Assembly: GCA_023407575.1 (NCBI GenBank)
Contig: JAEYLX010000049.1
Coordinates: 446,329-510,328 of the forward strand
Source of the DNA: Bacillota bacterium
GTDB lineage: Bacteria; Bacillota; Clostridia; Lachnospirales; Lachnospiraceae
Length of the DNA stretch: 64,000 bases
Direction: 5' to 3'
The notes under the pieces were generated by a model. That model was not told where the DNA came from. It worked only from the letters and a program-made list of their open reading frames with translations, and searched no databases. Of this stretch, positions 54,149 through 63,360 are shown piece by piece (the first letter of the stretch is position 1; each line of letters starts with the position of its first letter). Position numbers and translations under genes: made by a program.

Positions 54149-54598
54149 TTAACCCATCAAACTCTCATCCAGGACAATGGTAAAGGGTCCGTCATTGACT
54201 AAGGATACTTTCATATCTGCGCCAAACTCACCTGCTTCCACCCTTCCAATACGCTCTTTTATTCCATTAAGAACATATTCATATAAATCCTTTGCATGCA
54301 CAGCACCTGCTGCTTTAAGGAAATCAGGACGATTACCTCTTTTACAATCTGCATAAAGCGTAAACTGTGATACCACAAGTACTTCTCCTCCTACGTCATG
54401 TAGGGATAAATTTGTTTTTCCCTGCTCATCAGCAAAAATTCTAAGCTTTAGTATCTTATCCATGTACTTATCTGCTATTTCCTTTGTATCCTCTGAACTA
54501 ACTCCAAGTAATAGTAAATATCCTTTGCCGATTGTTCCTATAATGTCCCCATCAACACTTACACTTGCTTCTAAAACTCTTTGGATTACGATTCTCAT
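54149..54598 (-). CDS. dtd: D-aminoacyl-tRNA deacylase
   Basis: 149 residues, the normal length. The catalytic motifs are VVSQFTLYADCKRGNRPDF and the Gly-Pro motif NDGPFTIVLD at the C-terminus. It removes D-amino acids (and glycine from tRNA-Ala) from tRNA. Its ATG overlaps the deoB stop by 4 bp, so translation is coupled. Confidence 0.96.
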   Translation of the reverse strand: MRIVIQRVLEASVSVDGDIIGTIGKGYLLLLGVSSEDTKEIADKYMDKILKLRIFADEQGKTNLSLHDVGGEVLVVSQFTLYADCKRGNRPDFLKAAGAVHAKDLYEYVLNGIKERIGRVEAGEFGADMKVSLVNDGPFTIVLDESLMG

Positions 54599-55770
54599 GA
54601 CAATATTTCGCCAAGGAACGAGGTTCCTGCTACCCTGGACTCTATGTTGAAATAATCAAGGATAGTTGCTGCTATATCTGAGAAGCATTCTTTTCGACCG
54701 AGGTTTAATCCCTTTTTTACTTTATCACCATATACCACCAATGGAATGTATTCGCGTGAGTGATCTGTCGACGGTGTCGATGGATCACAACCATGATCTG
54801 CAGTTACGATAAGAATATCATCTTCTTTCATTCCAGCTAAAATTCTTGGAACCTGTTCATCAAAATAGGTTAGAGCTTTTGCATATCCATCCACATCATT
54901 ACGGTGACCATAAATCATATCAAAGTCTACCAGATTAACAAAGCATAATCCTTCAAAGTCTTTATCCAGACGTTCAATGAGTCGTTCAATTCCTTCTTCA
55001 TTATTATGTGTTCTAACGGTATCTGAAATGCCTTTGCCAGCAAAAATATCATATATTTTACCAACAGCCAGTGTATCGAGGCCTTTTTCTAACAATTGGT
55101 CCATCATTGTTGTAGGTGGAATCAACGAATAATCATGTCGGTTGGAGGTTCTCTTATAATCCGGAGCAGTCCCTTCAAAAGGTCTTGCAATAACACGGCC
55201 TACACTATGTTCACCGGTAAGTATCTCTCGTGCAATTTCACAATAACGATATAGCTCTTCGATTGGCACCACACCTTCATGCGCTGCTATCTGAAATACA
55301 CTATCAGCAGAAGTATAGACAATAAGTGCTCCAGTCTCTACATGCTCCTTACCAAAATCTCTTATTACATCTGTTCCAGAGTATGGAAGATTACAAATTA
55401 CCTTTCTTCCAGTTCTTTCTTCAAACACATCTAAAATTTCCTTAGGAAAGCCGTTTGGATACGTTGGAAATGGCTGTTCCGATATAATACCAGCAATTTC
55501 CCAGTGTCCAGTGGTGGTGTCCTTTCCTTTTGATCTTTCTGCAATTCTTGCTACCGAACCCTCAAACTGCTTTATTTCGTCCATTTCAGGAAAATAATTC
55601 TTTACTCCGTCTATATGAAATAATCCCAACTTCTTCATATTCGGCATGTTAAAATAATTACTCTTTGAAGCGGCATACAAAGTATGGCTTCCTACATCTC
55701 CATACAGGTCAGCATCTGGAAGCTCTCCAATACCAACACTATCCAAAACAACAATAAATACACGTTTCAT
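54595..55770 (-). CDS. deoB: Phosphopentomutase
   Basis: 391 residues of the alkaline-phosphatase superfamily. Metal sites lie in VLDSVGIGELPDA, DVDGYAK-type region and VTADHGCDPSTPSTDHSRE; the phospho-acceptor Thr is in KGKDTTTGHWE. It interconverts ribose-1- and ribose-5-phosphate (and the deoxy forms) in nucleoside salvage, linking to hpt in function but not in position. Confidence 0.96.
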   Translation of the reverse strand: MKRVFIVVLDSVGIGELPDADLYGDVGSHTLYAASKSNYFNMPNMKKLGLFHIDGVKNYFPEMDEIKQFEGSVARIAERSKGKDTTTGHWEIAGIISEQPFPTYPNGFPKEILDVFEERTGRKVICNLPYSGTDVIRDFGKEHVETGALIVYTSADSVFQIAAHEGVVPIEELYRYCEIAREILTGEHSVGRVIARPFEGTAPDYKRTSNRHDYSLIPPTTMMDQLLEKGLDTLAVGKIYDIFAGKGISDTVRTHNNEEGIERLIERLDKDFEGLCFVNLVDFDMIYGHRNDVDGYAKALTYFDEQVPRILAGMKEDDILIVTADHGCDPSTPSTDHSREYIPLVVYGDKVKKGLNLGRKECFSDIAATILDYFNIESRVAGTSFLGEILS

Positions 55771-56001
55771 AATAAGCCTCCTTATATCACAAAATATATC
55801 TCTAATATAAACTATTACAGATAAAGACGGACTAATCCATTGATATATTCCAAATAATTCAAAATCTTCTTTAACTTACTAACAATCCATCTTATAATCA
55901 TATTATAAGTATTTTGCATCTATCTGTCCATTCTTATTCTTACTAGAAAATGAGGCATTAAAAAGCTTTCTTATAAAATACCGCTTATAGTAACAAGATT
56001 A

Positions 56002-56029
56002 TGGACATGTTATATGTTCATGATATAAT
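56002..56029 (+). promoter_or_regulatory. Promoter of the PAP2 gene
   Basis: TGGACA, 16-bp spacer, TATAAT, with TGA directly before the -10 box (extended -10). It gives a leader of about 205 nt. A nearer TATAAT at about 56175 lacks a good -35 box. Confidence 0.55.
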
Positions 56030-56096
56030 AGTTTTAGCTATCCGTACTCAATAATATATGATACAATGAAATACATAACACAATTCGTAATGTTAT

Positions 56097-56116
56097 ATAC
56101 TAGCACTAACTAGTAT
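56097..56116. promoter_or_regulatory. Possible operator palindrome
   Basis: ATACTAG, 6-nt spacer, CTAGTAT, about 70 nt after the expected transcription start of the PAP2 gene. It could bind a dimeric regulator. Confidence 0.35.
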
Positions 56117-56240
56117 GACACAGTGAAACTATTCCTTATTTTAAATTAAAAAACGACATAAGAAATCAAGTTATGTTATATAATAGTAATATACTTAAAG
56201 GATGCTCCCCAAGCATTGGAATTAGAAAGGAAAACGAAGT

Positions 56241-56921
56241 ATGAATTTATTAAAGCAATTAAAAAATTTTATAATAAAATATAAGCATGCTGCAATACTA
56301 TCTTATTTCTTCGTCTATATGATTTGGTTTACTTTCTTGGAGCGGTCCGTTACCACTAAGTTTTACCCCATTGAATCCAAGCTTGACCAATGGATACCTT
56401 TTTCTGAAATTTTCGTCATACCATATTTCTTATGGTTTATTTATATTGCTACCACCGTCATCTATTTTCTGTTTACCTCTAAGTCAGATTTTTATAAATT
56501 CTGTGCAAATATTTTTATAGGTATGACCATATGCTTAACCATCTATACCATATGGCCCAACGGGCACTACTTAAGGGAAAATCTTGACACACTTGGACGG
56601 AGCAATATATTTACATCGATTATAGGTAAGCTGTATGCCATTGATACTGCGACAAATGTTTTCCCCAGCATCCATGTGTTTAACTCCATTGCTGCTTACA
56701 TCGCCATTCATAAAAGTGAGGCTCTCCGCCGTCTTCCTAAACTGCAATTTGGAGCTTTAATTTTAACCATTTTAATCTGTATGTCCACCGTACTATTAAA
56801 GCAACATTCTATACTAGACATTTTTGGTGCCATGGCACTCAATATGATTATGTATGTAATTGTTTATGTACCCTCAAGAAGCAAGGTTTCTAATAGTACT
56901 ACCGAGTTATCTAAAATTTAG
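56241..56921 (+). CDS. PAP2-family membrane phosphatase
   Basis: 226 residues with five or six membrane helices. The PAP2 motifs are FPSIHVFNS near residue 145 and the His/Asp set KQHSILDIFGA near 190; the first motif (KXXXXXXRP) is weak (YLRENLDTLGR). It may act on phosphatidate, undecaprenyl pyrophosphate or a sphingolipid-like substrate. GAAAGG precedes the ATG. Confidence 0.8.
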   Translation: MNLLKQLKNFIIKYKHAAILSYFFVYMIWFTFLERSVTTKFYPIESKLDQWIPFSEIFVIPYFLWFIYIATTVIYFLFTSKSDFYKFCANIFIGMTICLTIYTIWPNGHYLRENLDTLGRSNIFTSIIGKLYAIDTATNVFPSIHVFNSIAAYIAIHKSEALRRLPKLQFGALILTILICMSTVLLKQHSILDIFGAMALNMIMYVIVYVPSRSKVSNSTTELSKI

Positions 56922-56970
56922 ACTATATACCAAATACTATGCAACATAATACTTATAAGTCTTAAACACA

Positions 56971-57026
56971 AAAAAGACGATAACCTGTTGAGTCACATCA
57001 CATGCTCAACGAGTTATCGTCTTTTT
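56971..57026. terminator. Bidirectional terminator
   Basis: AAAAAGACGATAAC pairs with GTTATCGTCTTTTT, with inner TGTTGAG/CTCAAC pairing. It lies between the convergent PAP2 and glycosyltransferase genes. Confidence 0.88.
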
Positions 57027-57038
57027 CTATCTTTCTAA

Positions 57039-58052
57039 CTAGTTAAATCCATATATCTTACGGGTTATATTATAACCCGTTTCAACCACTTTACGTCCAA
57101 ATTTACCTGGCAGATTAACCGTTCTTCCTAAGATATGTGATTTTATTTTTTTATAAAGCCACTTATCATAATATTTTAGATAATCCCAAAGATCCTTTTT
57201 CTTTGCAAGTGCTGCATCGCTTCCATCTTTAATTAAAAAGACTGTGCTTACCATCATCATCATTGCGAGATATTTTATCATGTAATTTTGAAGTTTCTTA
57301 CTTTTTAACTGTGTAAGGTTATGAGATTCAATCATAATCTTTGTTATTTTTAGTTGTTGGTCAATTCGTCTGATCATAACTTGTTCATTCACTGACTGAT
57401 CCACTCGTCCAATGAAATACCGATATAGATTAACATCCATATAATACATGGTTTTTACATAAGGGAGCGGTTGAAATACAAAAATGTTATCCACATAGAA
57501 GGTGTGTTTTGGAAGCTGTATTCCACAGCTTAGTAAAAGTTTAGTTCTATAGATTGTGGAATGCATAAGGATATTCTGACTTTGCTTAAAGTGCATAGCA
57601 TCATCCCAGGTAAAAATCTGATCCCTTGGCAATGCCCACTTGTAGTTGATAACCTTTTTCTTAGCCCCTTCTTTTTCGTAAACGTAGTTGGCAAGAAATA
57701 AGTCCGGGCTTTTACCTTCAGCAATTAAATCCTTTAAGGTATCCATTACCTGACGTAGAGCTCGTTCATTCACCCAGTCATCACTATCAACAACTTTAAA
57801 ATAAAATCCTGTGGCATTTGCAAGTCCTGTGTTCACAGCTTCACCATGACCACCATTCTCCTGTTTAATCACCTTTATAATGCTGGGATACTTACTTTGG
57901 TATTCCTCTGCAATCTTTTGCGTATCATCAACAGACCCATCATTTACTATTATAATCTCCATCTCTTCCCCGCCTGTTAACAGGGTTTCGATTGCGTGAC
58001 TCATATAGGCTGCTGAGTTATAACATGGTATTGCTGCTGTCAATAGCTTCAT
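57039..58052 (-). CDS. Family 2 glycosyltransferase
   Basis: The start is the ATG at 58050-58052, six bases after GGAG; a TTG four codons upstream overlaps that site. 337 residues. The GT-A fold shows AAIPCYNSAAYM, VNDGSVDDTQKIAEEY and the DSDDW metal motif; the C-terminus is basic and has an amphipathic or membrane-near segment (LAMMMMVSTVFLI). It would add a sugar to a surface glycan. It lies three bases after the aminopeptidase gene stop on the same strand, so the two probably share a transcript. Confidence 0.87.
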   Translation of the reverse strand: MKLLTAAIPCYNSAAYMSHAIETLLTGGEEMEIIIVNDGSVDDTQKIAEEYQSKYPSIIKVIKQENGGHGEAVNTGLANATGFYFKVVDSDDWVNERALRQVMDTLKDLIAEGKSPDLFLANYVYEKEGAKKKVINYKWALPRDQIFTWDDAMHFKQSQNILMHSTIYRTKLLLSCGIQLPKHTFYVDNIFVFQPLPYVKTMYYMDVNLYRYFIGRVDQSVNEQVMIRRIDQQLKITKIMIESHNLTQLKSKKLQNYMIKYLAMMMMVSTVFLIKDGSDAALAKKKDLWDYLKYYDKWLYKKIKSHILGRTVNLPGKFGRKVVETGYNITRKIYGFN

Positions 58053-58067
58053 TTTTGTCTCCAATCC

Positions 58068-59186
58068 TTAGATTAAGTTCTCTGGATTTAAGCATTCTAA
58101 TTCAGGTACGATGAATTTTCCATCTTTACGAATTAAAACATCATCAAAATAGATTTCACCACCGCCGTATTCAGGAGTTTGAATACATACTAAATCCCAG
58201 TGAATTGCGGAATGATTACCATTAGGAGCTTCATCTTCATAACAGTTTCCTGGTGTGAAGTGGAAAGATCCCATAATCTTCTCATCAAATAAAGTATCCT
58301 TCATTGGCTTTAAGATATAAGGATTTACACCAATAGCAAATTCGCCAATATAACGAGCACCTTCATCCGTATCCAACACCTGATTAATACGATCCGTATC
58401 ATTTGCAGTTGCTTCTACAATCTTACCATTTTCAAAACGGAATTTAATATTCTCATAAGTAAAGCCCTGGAATACTGCAGGTGTATTGTAAGCTAAGGTA
58501 CCATTAATGGATTCTCTAACAGGTGCTGTGTATACTTCACCATCAGGAATATTGCGTTGTCCGTCACATGGAATTGCTGGGATACCTTTAATTGAAAACT
58601 GAAGATCTGTTCCTGGTCCAACAATTCTTACCTTATCCGTACGCTCCATATAAGCTTTCAGGTTTAACATAGCTTTGCCCATCTTTGCATAATCAAGATT
58701 ACATACCTGGAAGTAGAAATCTTCAAATGCTTCAACACTTGTATTGGAAAGCTGTGCCATTGCTGCATTTGGGTAACGAAGTACAACCCATCTGGTCTTC
58801 TTGACGCGAACCTCATGATGCACTGGTGTTGAATAATATTTCTCATATATCTTCATTTTTTCAGAAGGAATATCGGAAAGTTCTGATACATTGTCTGTAC
58901 CACGTACCGCTACATAACAATCCATTTCTTCCATTTCTGCTGCATCTATTTTACCACTTAAGGTCATTTGCTCTTCTGTACAATTTAATAATACTTCTCT
59001 CTGTAATAATACATCGGTATAATGTACAAATGGAATTCCACCTGCTTTATATACTTCCTTCACTAATTGTCTTGCCAAATCCTGTGTGGAAGGTCCGATA
59101 TAGTGAACATACACCTTATCACCTGGTTTAACTTCCATTGAATAGTTAACTAAATTATGTGCTAAAACTTTAACTCTTTCGTCCAT
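58068..59186 (-). CDS. M29-family aminopeptidase
   Basis: 372 residues, with the metal-binding C-terminal half of M29 enzymes: NIPDGEVYTAPV, the second motif GEFAIGVNP and HSAIHWDLV with the final GGGEIYFDDVLI. It removes N-terminal amino acids from peptides, with Co or Zn. It is cytosolic. Confidence 0.92.
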   Translation of the reverse strand: MDERVKVLAHNLVNYSMEVKPGDKVYVHYIGPSTQDLARQLVKEVYKAGGIPFVHYTDVLLQREVLLNCTEEQMTLSGKIDAAEMEEMDCYVAVRGTDNVSELSDIPSEKMKIYEKYYSTPVHHEVRVKKTRWVVLRYPNAAMAQLSNTSVEAFEDFYFQVCNLDYAKMGKAMLNLKAYMERTDKVRIVGPGTDLQFSIKGIPAIPCDGQRNIPDGEVYTAPVRESINGTLAYNTPAVFQGFTYENIKFRFENGKIVEATANDTDRINQVLDTDEGARYIGEFAIGVNPYILKPMKDTLFDEKIMGSFHFTPGNCYEDEAPNGNHSAIHWDLVCIQTPEYGGGEIYFDDVLIRKDGKFIVPELECLNPENLI

Positions 59187-59275
59187 AGCTTATCTCCTTT
59201 ATTTTTTAATTTGCTAGATTGTGTGAAATTCATACGATCTAGTTACAAATAACTAACAATATTCTCTATCTATAT

Positions 59276-61825
59276 TTACTCATATAGATAGGACAAAAAT
59301 ACATTTCCTGCATTTTTAAAGGTTTGTGCACTATCTTGAATTCCCATTTTCAGTGTTTTCCCAATAGCAGGATTGTAAACCATTATATTAAATGTATCAT
59401 ATCCATAGATAACTACTGCATCTTCTAGATTTGTCATCGCTATCACAGGTCTACCAAGTGATACATAATACAATACATCATCCAGCTCTACACCGGATAA
59501 TCTGATTGGCGTATATCTGGAATATTTTTTAAGTATATCATACGCAGAGCTATTTTGTACAGAAAGCTGCTCCAAACTTTTATCAACATTCTGGTATTCT
59601 AATAAACGTTGTATACAAGCTTCTAAGGTTTTATTAGGTAATGCTTCACCTGTCATGTCCACAAATGTATTGATTGTCTTCGTGGTTTCTTTTACTCCTC
59701 TTTCCCAAATCAATTGATTGCTGCTATTTAGCACTACTCCAATTCCTTCTTTTGCAATTTGAATTGCATCTGCTGCATTTTCATAGGAACCCTCAATACC
59801 TCCAGTAATATATGGATAATAAGCCAACATCATCTGTCCATCCTCTGGAAGGCGTACCGTTGGGTCTTTTGCAATAATTGTATTAACTGTAGTTTTAACT
59901 TTAGGTATTTCATACATTTCAAACCCAGCTGGAAAACTAAGGTAATATTCTGTTAGAGCTAAATCTGTAACTCTAGAAGAAGCTTGAATTAATAGCTTCT
60001 TTTCCTTCTCCTGATTCATAATATAATCTGTCGGCGCAAACGTATATAAGAGCTTATCCTCTTCTTCTACCTTTTGTACTCTACGAAGCTCTACTATATT
60101 ATCCTTAACCGCAATACCACTAATATAATAGTCTTGTTTTTGATAGGATTTCAAGATCTTTTTATCTACAGACGCAATTTCCACTTTTGACAGGGGAGCC
60201 ATTAGGCTTCCATCAATTAAAGTAGCAAAATTGTTCTTCTCAACATAGCCATAGATAATATTGGAATCTATCTTATCCATAAGACGAATATTATATCCTT
60301 CTTTTGTTTTTATTATATCTTGATTTCCAGTTTCTAAATCCATCAGATATATTTGTTCTGATTGTCTGGGATCAGAATTCTGTTGCCAAGCAATATAATT
60401 AATATCTTCCAGAACCATTAGTTGATTCTTATTCACATCTTTTGCTATCTCTGATAACTTTTTGGTTATTAAATTATAGGAGTATATCATTTGATTTACC
60501 TGAAAATAGAATACTTCTTTCGTGTTAACATAGGATAGTTCACCTAAGTTCTCTTTTAATTTTTGATACGGTTCCTCCACGGGTATATACACTAATTCTT
60601 CAATAAGGCTTTCTGAACGAATGTAATGATACAGAATAATGGCAACCTTCCCCTCATATTGGCCACGATTCATATACCCATAAACCATGAAGTTCATATT
60701 TCCTTCCGCATCCATGCTCAATATTCTGATATCATGCTGGTCATATACATCTCTTATATAGTCTGTGTTTTCTTGTTTAAAGCTGAATACTTTCGTAATC
60801 TCATTGTTTGTAAGATCATAAAACCACAGCTCTCTATTTCTAACAAAAGCAATTTTGGTTTCATCTTCTCCCGCTACATATGGCACTTCTAGATTTTCTG
60901 TTATTCCCAGTTTCAATTCACTATAATCTAGACTCGCAAGTGATGTGTCAAATATGGACTCCATATGACGCTCATAATTAAGCAGAAACATTCTTGTACT
61001 TGAATATTTTACCCTGAAAAACTCTGAGACATTAAAGCTCTCAATTACTCCGTTAATTTCAGCCTCTACTATATAGTTAAGTTCAATTGATGTAGTAGTT
61101 GGATATATTTCCTTAATTGTTGGTATTACTGTCGTAATAACCGTTGGATTTAGATTTCCCCAACTAATCATATCAAAACTTGAGAAGATATTAACATTGG
61201 CAAAGCTTGAGTTATCCGCATCCTTGGAAGACTCAATGTATTTAATCATACTCTCTGCTTCGCTTTTATCCAGCATTGCCTGATGAAACTCAAGAGCAAA
61301 ATTAAGATTTTCTTTTAAATAAGCCTGTTCATATATTTTTATACGCTGATAATAATACATTTTTTCACTTTTACTGGTAATCAGGGTTAGTTTTAATGCA
61401 TATTCCTTGCCCTGTTCTAACTCTGCCTGCAGCTTAACTTTTGCTGTTTTATCCGTTCCATCCTCTTCAAATACACTGACAGAACTTGTTTCAATCAGGG
61501 AATTACCCACAAACTCTCGTACTTCATAATTCATCTTTTTTATATCATATTCTTTATAATCAATCTGTACTTCAAAAGCTTGATCCTTATCAAGTGGTGT
61601 AACTGACTCTCTAATTTGATTTGCATCCAAATTACTGCTGTAACCATGCAGCAGATTAATTGCCCCATCATTAATTTTTATTTTCACTAACGGAAATGTA
61701 GCATCTTCCATTATTGTCGTATTATCAACATCAAAAACAACCTCTTTAATATCCCCGCTAAAGTAGGAAAAGGCTGCTACAAATACAATAATTAATATAA
61801 TTATTCGATAAACATGTTTTAGCAT
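59276..61825 (-). CDS. Large unrecognised exported or membrane-anchored protein
   Basis: 849 residues. One N-terminal membrane segment (about 5-24), a beta-rich region (30-170), a central part (about 310-660) with repeated strands of propeller type (IAFVRNRELWFYDLTNN, QIYLMDLETGN), and a C-terminal 80 residues like a C39-type peptidase fold (GRPVIAMTNLEDAVVIYGYD). The usual catalytic His before VVIYGYD is Asp, and no active Cys is seen, so it is probably not a peptidase. It starts 26 nt after the methyltransferase gene. Function unknown; specific to Lachnospiraceae as far as I can tell. Confidence 0.7.
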   Translation of the reverse strand: MLKHVYRIIILIIVFVAAFSYFSGDIKEVVFDVDNTTIMEDATFPLVKIKINDGAINLLHGYSSNLDANQIRESVTPLDKDQAFEVQIDYKEYDIKKMNYEVREFVGNSLIETSSVSVFEEDGTDKTAKVKLQAELEQGKEYALKLTLITSKSEKMYYYQRIKIYEQAYLKENLNFALEFHQAMLDKSEAESMIKYIESSKDADNSSFANVNIFSSFDMISWGNLNPTVITTVIPTIKEIYPTTTSIELNYIVEAEINGVIESFNVSEFFRVKYSSTRMFLLNYERHMESIFDTSLASLDYSELKLGITENLEVPYVAGEDETKIAFVRNRELWFYDLTNNEITKVFSFKQENTDYIRDVYDQHDIRILSMDAEGNMNFMVYGYMNRGQYEGKVAIILYHYIRSESLIEELVYIPVEEPYQKLKENLGELSYVNTKEVFYFQVNQMIYSYNLITKKLSEIAKDVNKNQLMVLEDINYIAWQQNSDPRQSEQIYLMDLETGNQDIIKTKEGYNIRLMDKIDSNIIYGYVEKNNFATLIDGSLMAPLSKVEIASVDKKILKSYQKQDYYISGIAVKDNIVELRRVQKVEEEDKLLYTFAPTDYIMNQEKEKKLLIQASSRVTDLALTEYYLSFPAGFEMYEIPKVKTTVNTIIAKDPTVRLPEDGQMMLAYYPYITGGIEGSYENAADAIQIAKEGIGVVLNSSNQLIWERGVKETTKTINTFVDMTGEALPNKTLEACIQRLLEYQNVDKSLEQLSVQNSSAYDILKKYSRYTPIRLSGVELDDVLYYVSLGRPVIAMTNLEDAVVIYGYDTFNIMVYNPAIGKTLKMGIQDSAQTFKNAGNVFLSYLYE

Positions 61826-61851
61826 TTAGCCTCCAAACATCATTACAATCA

Positions 61852-63066
61852 CTAATTAATCAGTTTACTATCTTCCTCCTGAAAAAGACGATACAAGCAG
61901 GGATCTACCTTTAAAAAATCCATGCAATTTTTCAAATCCTCACTCAACTTGCCCTTCTCTATGCCCTCACCAGGCCTCTTTACCGCACGTATTAAGATGT
62001 TTTTAGGCGTATGCTCCATATCTATAAACTCAAGAAGCTGAACCCGATACCCCTTTGTTTCCAGTAACTGTGCACGTAATGCATCTGTAACCAATGAAGC
62101 CATTCTTTCTTTAATAATTCCGTATTGAAATAATGGATTTAGTGTCTCATTTTTCATTTGCTTATTTAGTTCATGCTGGCAGCAAGGCACGGATAAAATG
62201 ACCTTTGCACCCCAACTCTGTGCCTTATACAAAGCATGGTCTGTTGCTGTATCACAAGCATGTAACGTAACAACCATATCAACTTGATTATTGCCAGTAT
62301 AAGACGCAATATCCCCTTCAAGAAAGCAAAGTTTATCATAACCATATTTTTTGCTTAAATTATTGCAATTTTCAATTACATCTTTCTTTAAGTCAAGTCC
62401 AATTACATTAATATTGTAGCTCTTCATATGTTTTAGATAATAATACATTGCAAAGGTAAGATAGGATTTGCCACAGCCAAAATCAAGTATCGTTAATTCT
62501 CGATTTTGCTCAAGATAGGGCAAAATATCTTCTATATATTCTAAAAAGCGATTGATTTGCTTAAACTTATCTGACTTTGCTTTAACTATCTGCCCTTCTT
62601 TTGTCATGACTCCCAAGTCAACTAAAAACGGAAGTGCAGTACCTTCCTGCAAAATATAGTTTTTCTTCTTGTTATGACTAAATTTCTGCAGCTCTTCCTT
62701 TTCTAATTTTGCATTAATATCGGTAGTCGTAATATGACTTTTCTTAATTTTATTAATAATGGTTACTTTACCCTTTTTACTAAATAAGATAGAAGCACTT
62801 CCGTGAGTTGTGTTAATCTCTATTTGACGAAAACTTCCGTCCGTCAACTCCTGTGCTTGTATTAAAAATTCCTCTTTCGATTCGTTAGTGTGAAAAACCT
62901 TCTCCTTAATATATTTTGTTATCTGAAAAAGTAACTCTTCCTTAATTAAGACCGGTCTAACTTTAATCTTTGTAATGATATCTTTATCTATTGGATTACT
63001 AAACACCAAGCTTATCAAATGTTGGTTCATTGTTTCTTCTAATAATTTTTTTACTGTAAATTCCAT
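61852..63066 (-). CDS. Class I SAM-dependent methyltransferase
   Basis: The start is placed at the ATG at 63064-63066; a GTG nine codons upstream (63093) is also possible and neither has a strong ribosome site. About 404 residues. The SAM-binding core is LTILDFGCGKSYLTFAMYYYL near residue 195, with VTLHACDTATDHALY as the later motif, as in the Methyltransf_32 family. An unrecognised N-terminal domain of about 170 residues may bind RNA. The substrate is unknown. Confidence 0.85.
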   Translation of the reverse strand: MEFTVKKLLEETMNQHLISLVFSNPIDKDIITKIKVRPVLIKEELLFQITKYIKEKVFHTNESKEEFLIQAQELTDGSFRQIEINTTHGSASILFSKKGKVTIINKIKKSHITTTDINAKLEKEELQKFSHNKKKNYILQEGTALPFLVDLGVMTKEGQIVKAKSDKFKQINRFLEYIEDILPYLEQNRELTILDFGCGKSYLTFAMYYYLKHMKSYNINVIGLDLKKDVIENCNNLSKKYGYDKLCFLEGDIASYTGNNQVDMVVTLHACDTATDHALYKAQSWGAKVILSVPCCQHELNKQMKNETLNPLFQYGIIKERMASLVTDALRAQLLETKGYRVQLLEFIDMEHTPKNILIRAVKRPGEGIEKGKLSEDLKNCMDFLKVDPCLYRLFQEEDSKLIN

Positions 63067-63360
63067 ATTTATATTCCATTCTTGTATTTTCACAATTTTT
63101 TCAGACTACTATTTAAATTTTTGAATTAATCAACCTTAAATATTATATTTATTCCCCTATATTGTAATGTCTTTTCACTAATAGTACAACCAGGTAATTA
63201 TAATTTTTTTGAAACAGAGATGCAGCAAAGCGGAATTGAGCTTATGGCTGAGCTGTTAACATTATTAAAGAAGATAAATGAACTGCTTTGTAGTAAATAG
63301 TTCTTTTCACACTCAGACTTCGTCTGCATATATTGATATAAAAAGCTTAGGAGTACTTAA

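Larger units (their letters stand above)
55771..56240. other. Gene-free stretch between deoB and the PAP2 gene
   Basis: 470 nt, very AT-rich. It holds the promoter at 56002-56029, a palindrome at 56097-56116, and three loosely related copies of ATGTTATAT near 56009, 56090 and 56171. No ORF with a ribosome site is seen. Confidence 0.5.

Noticed and set aside
63220..63300. 26-codon frame with a coiled, Leu-rich sequence
   Set aside because: No ribosome site and no conserved motif; too short to support.
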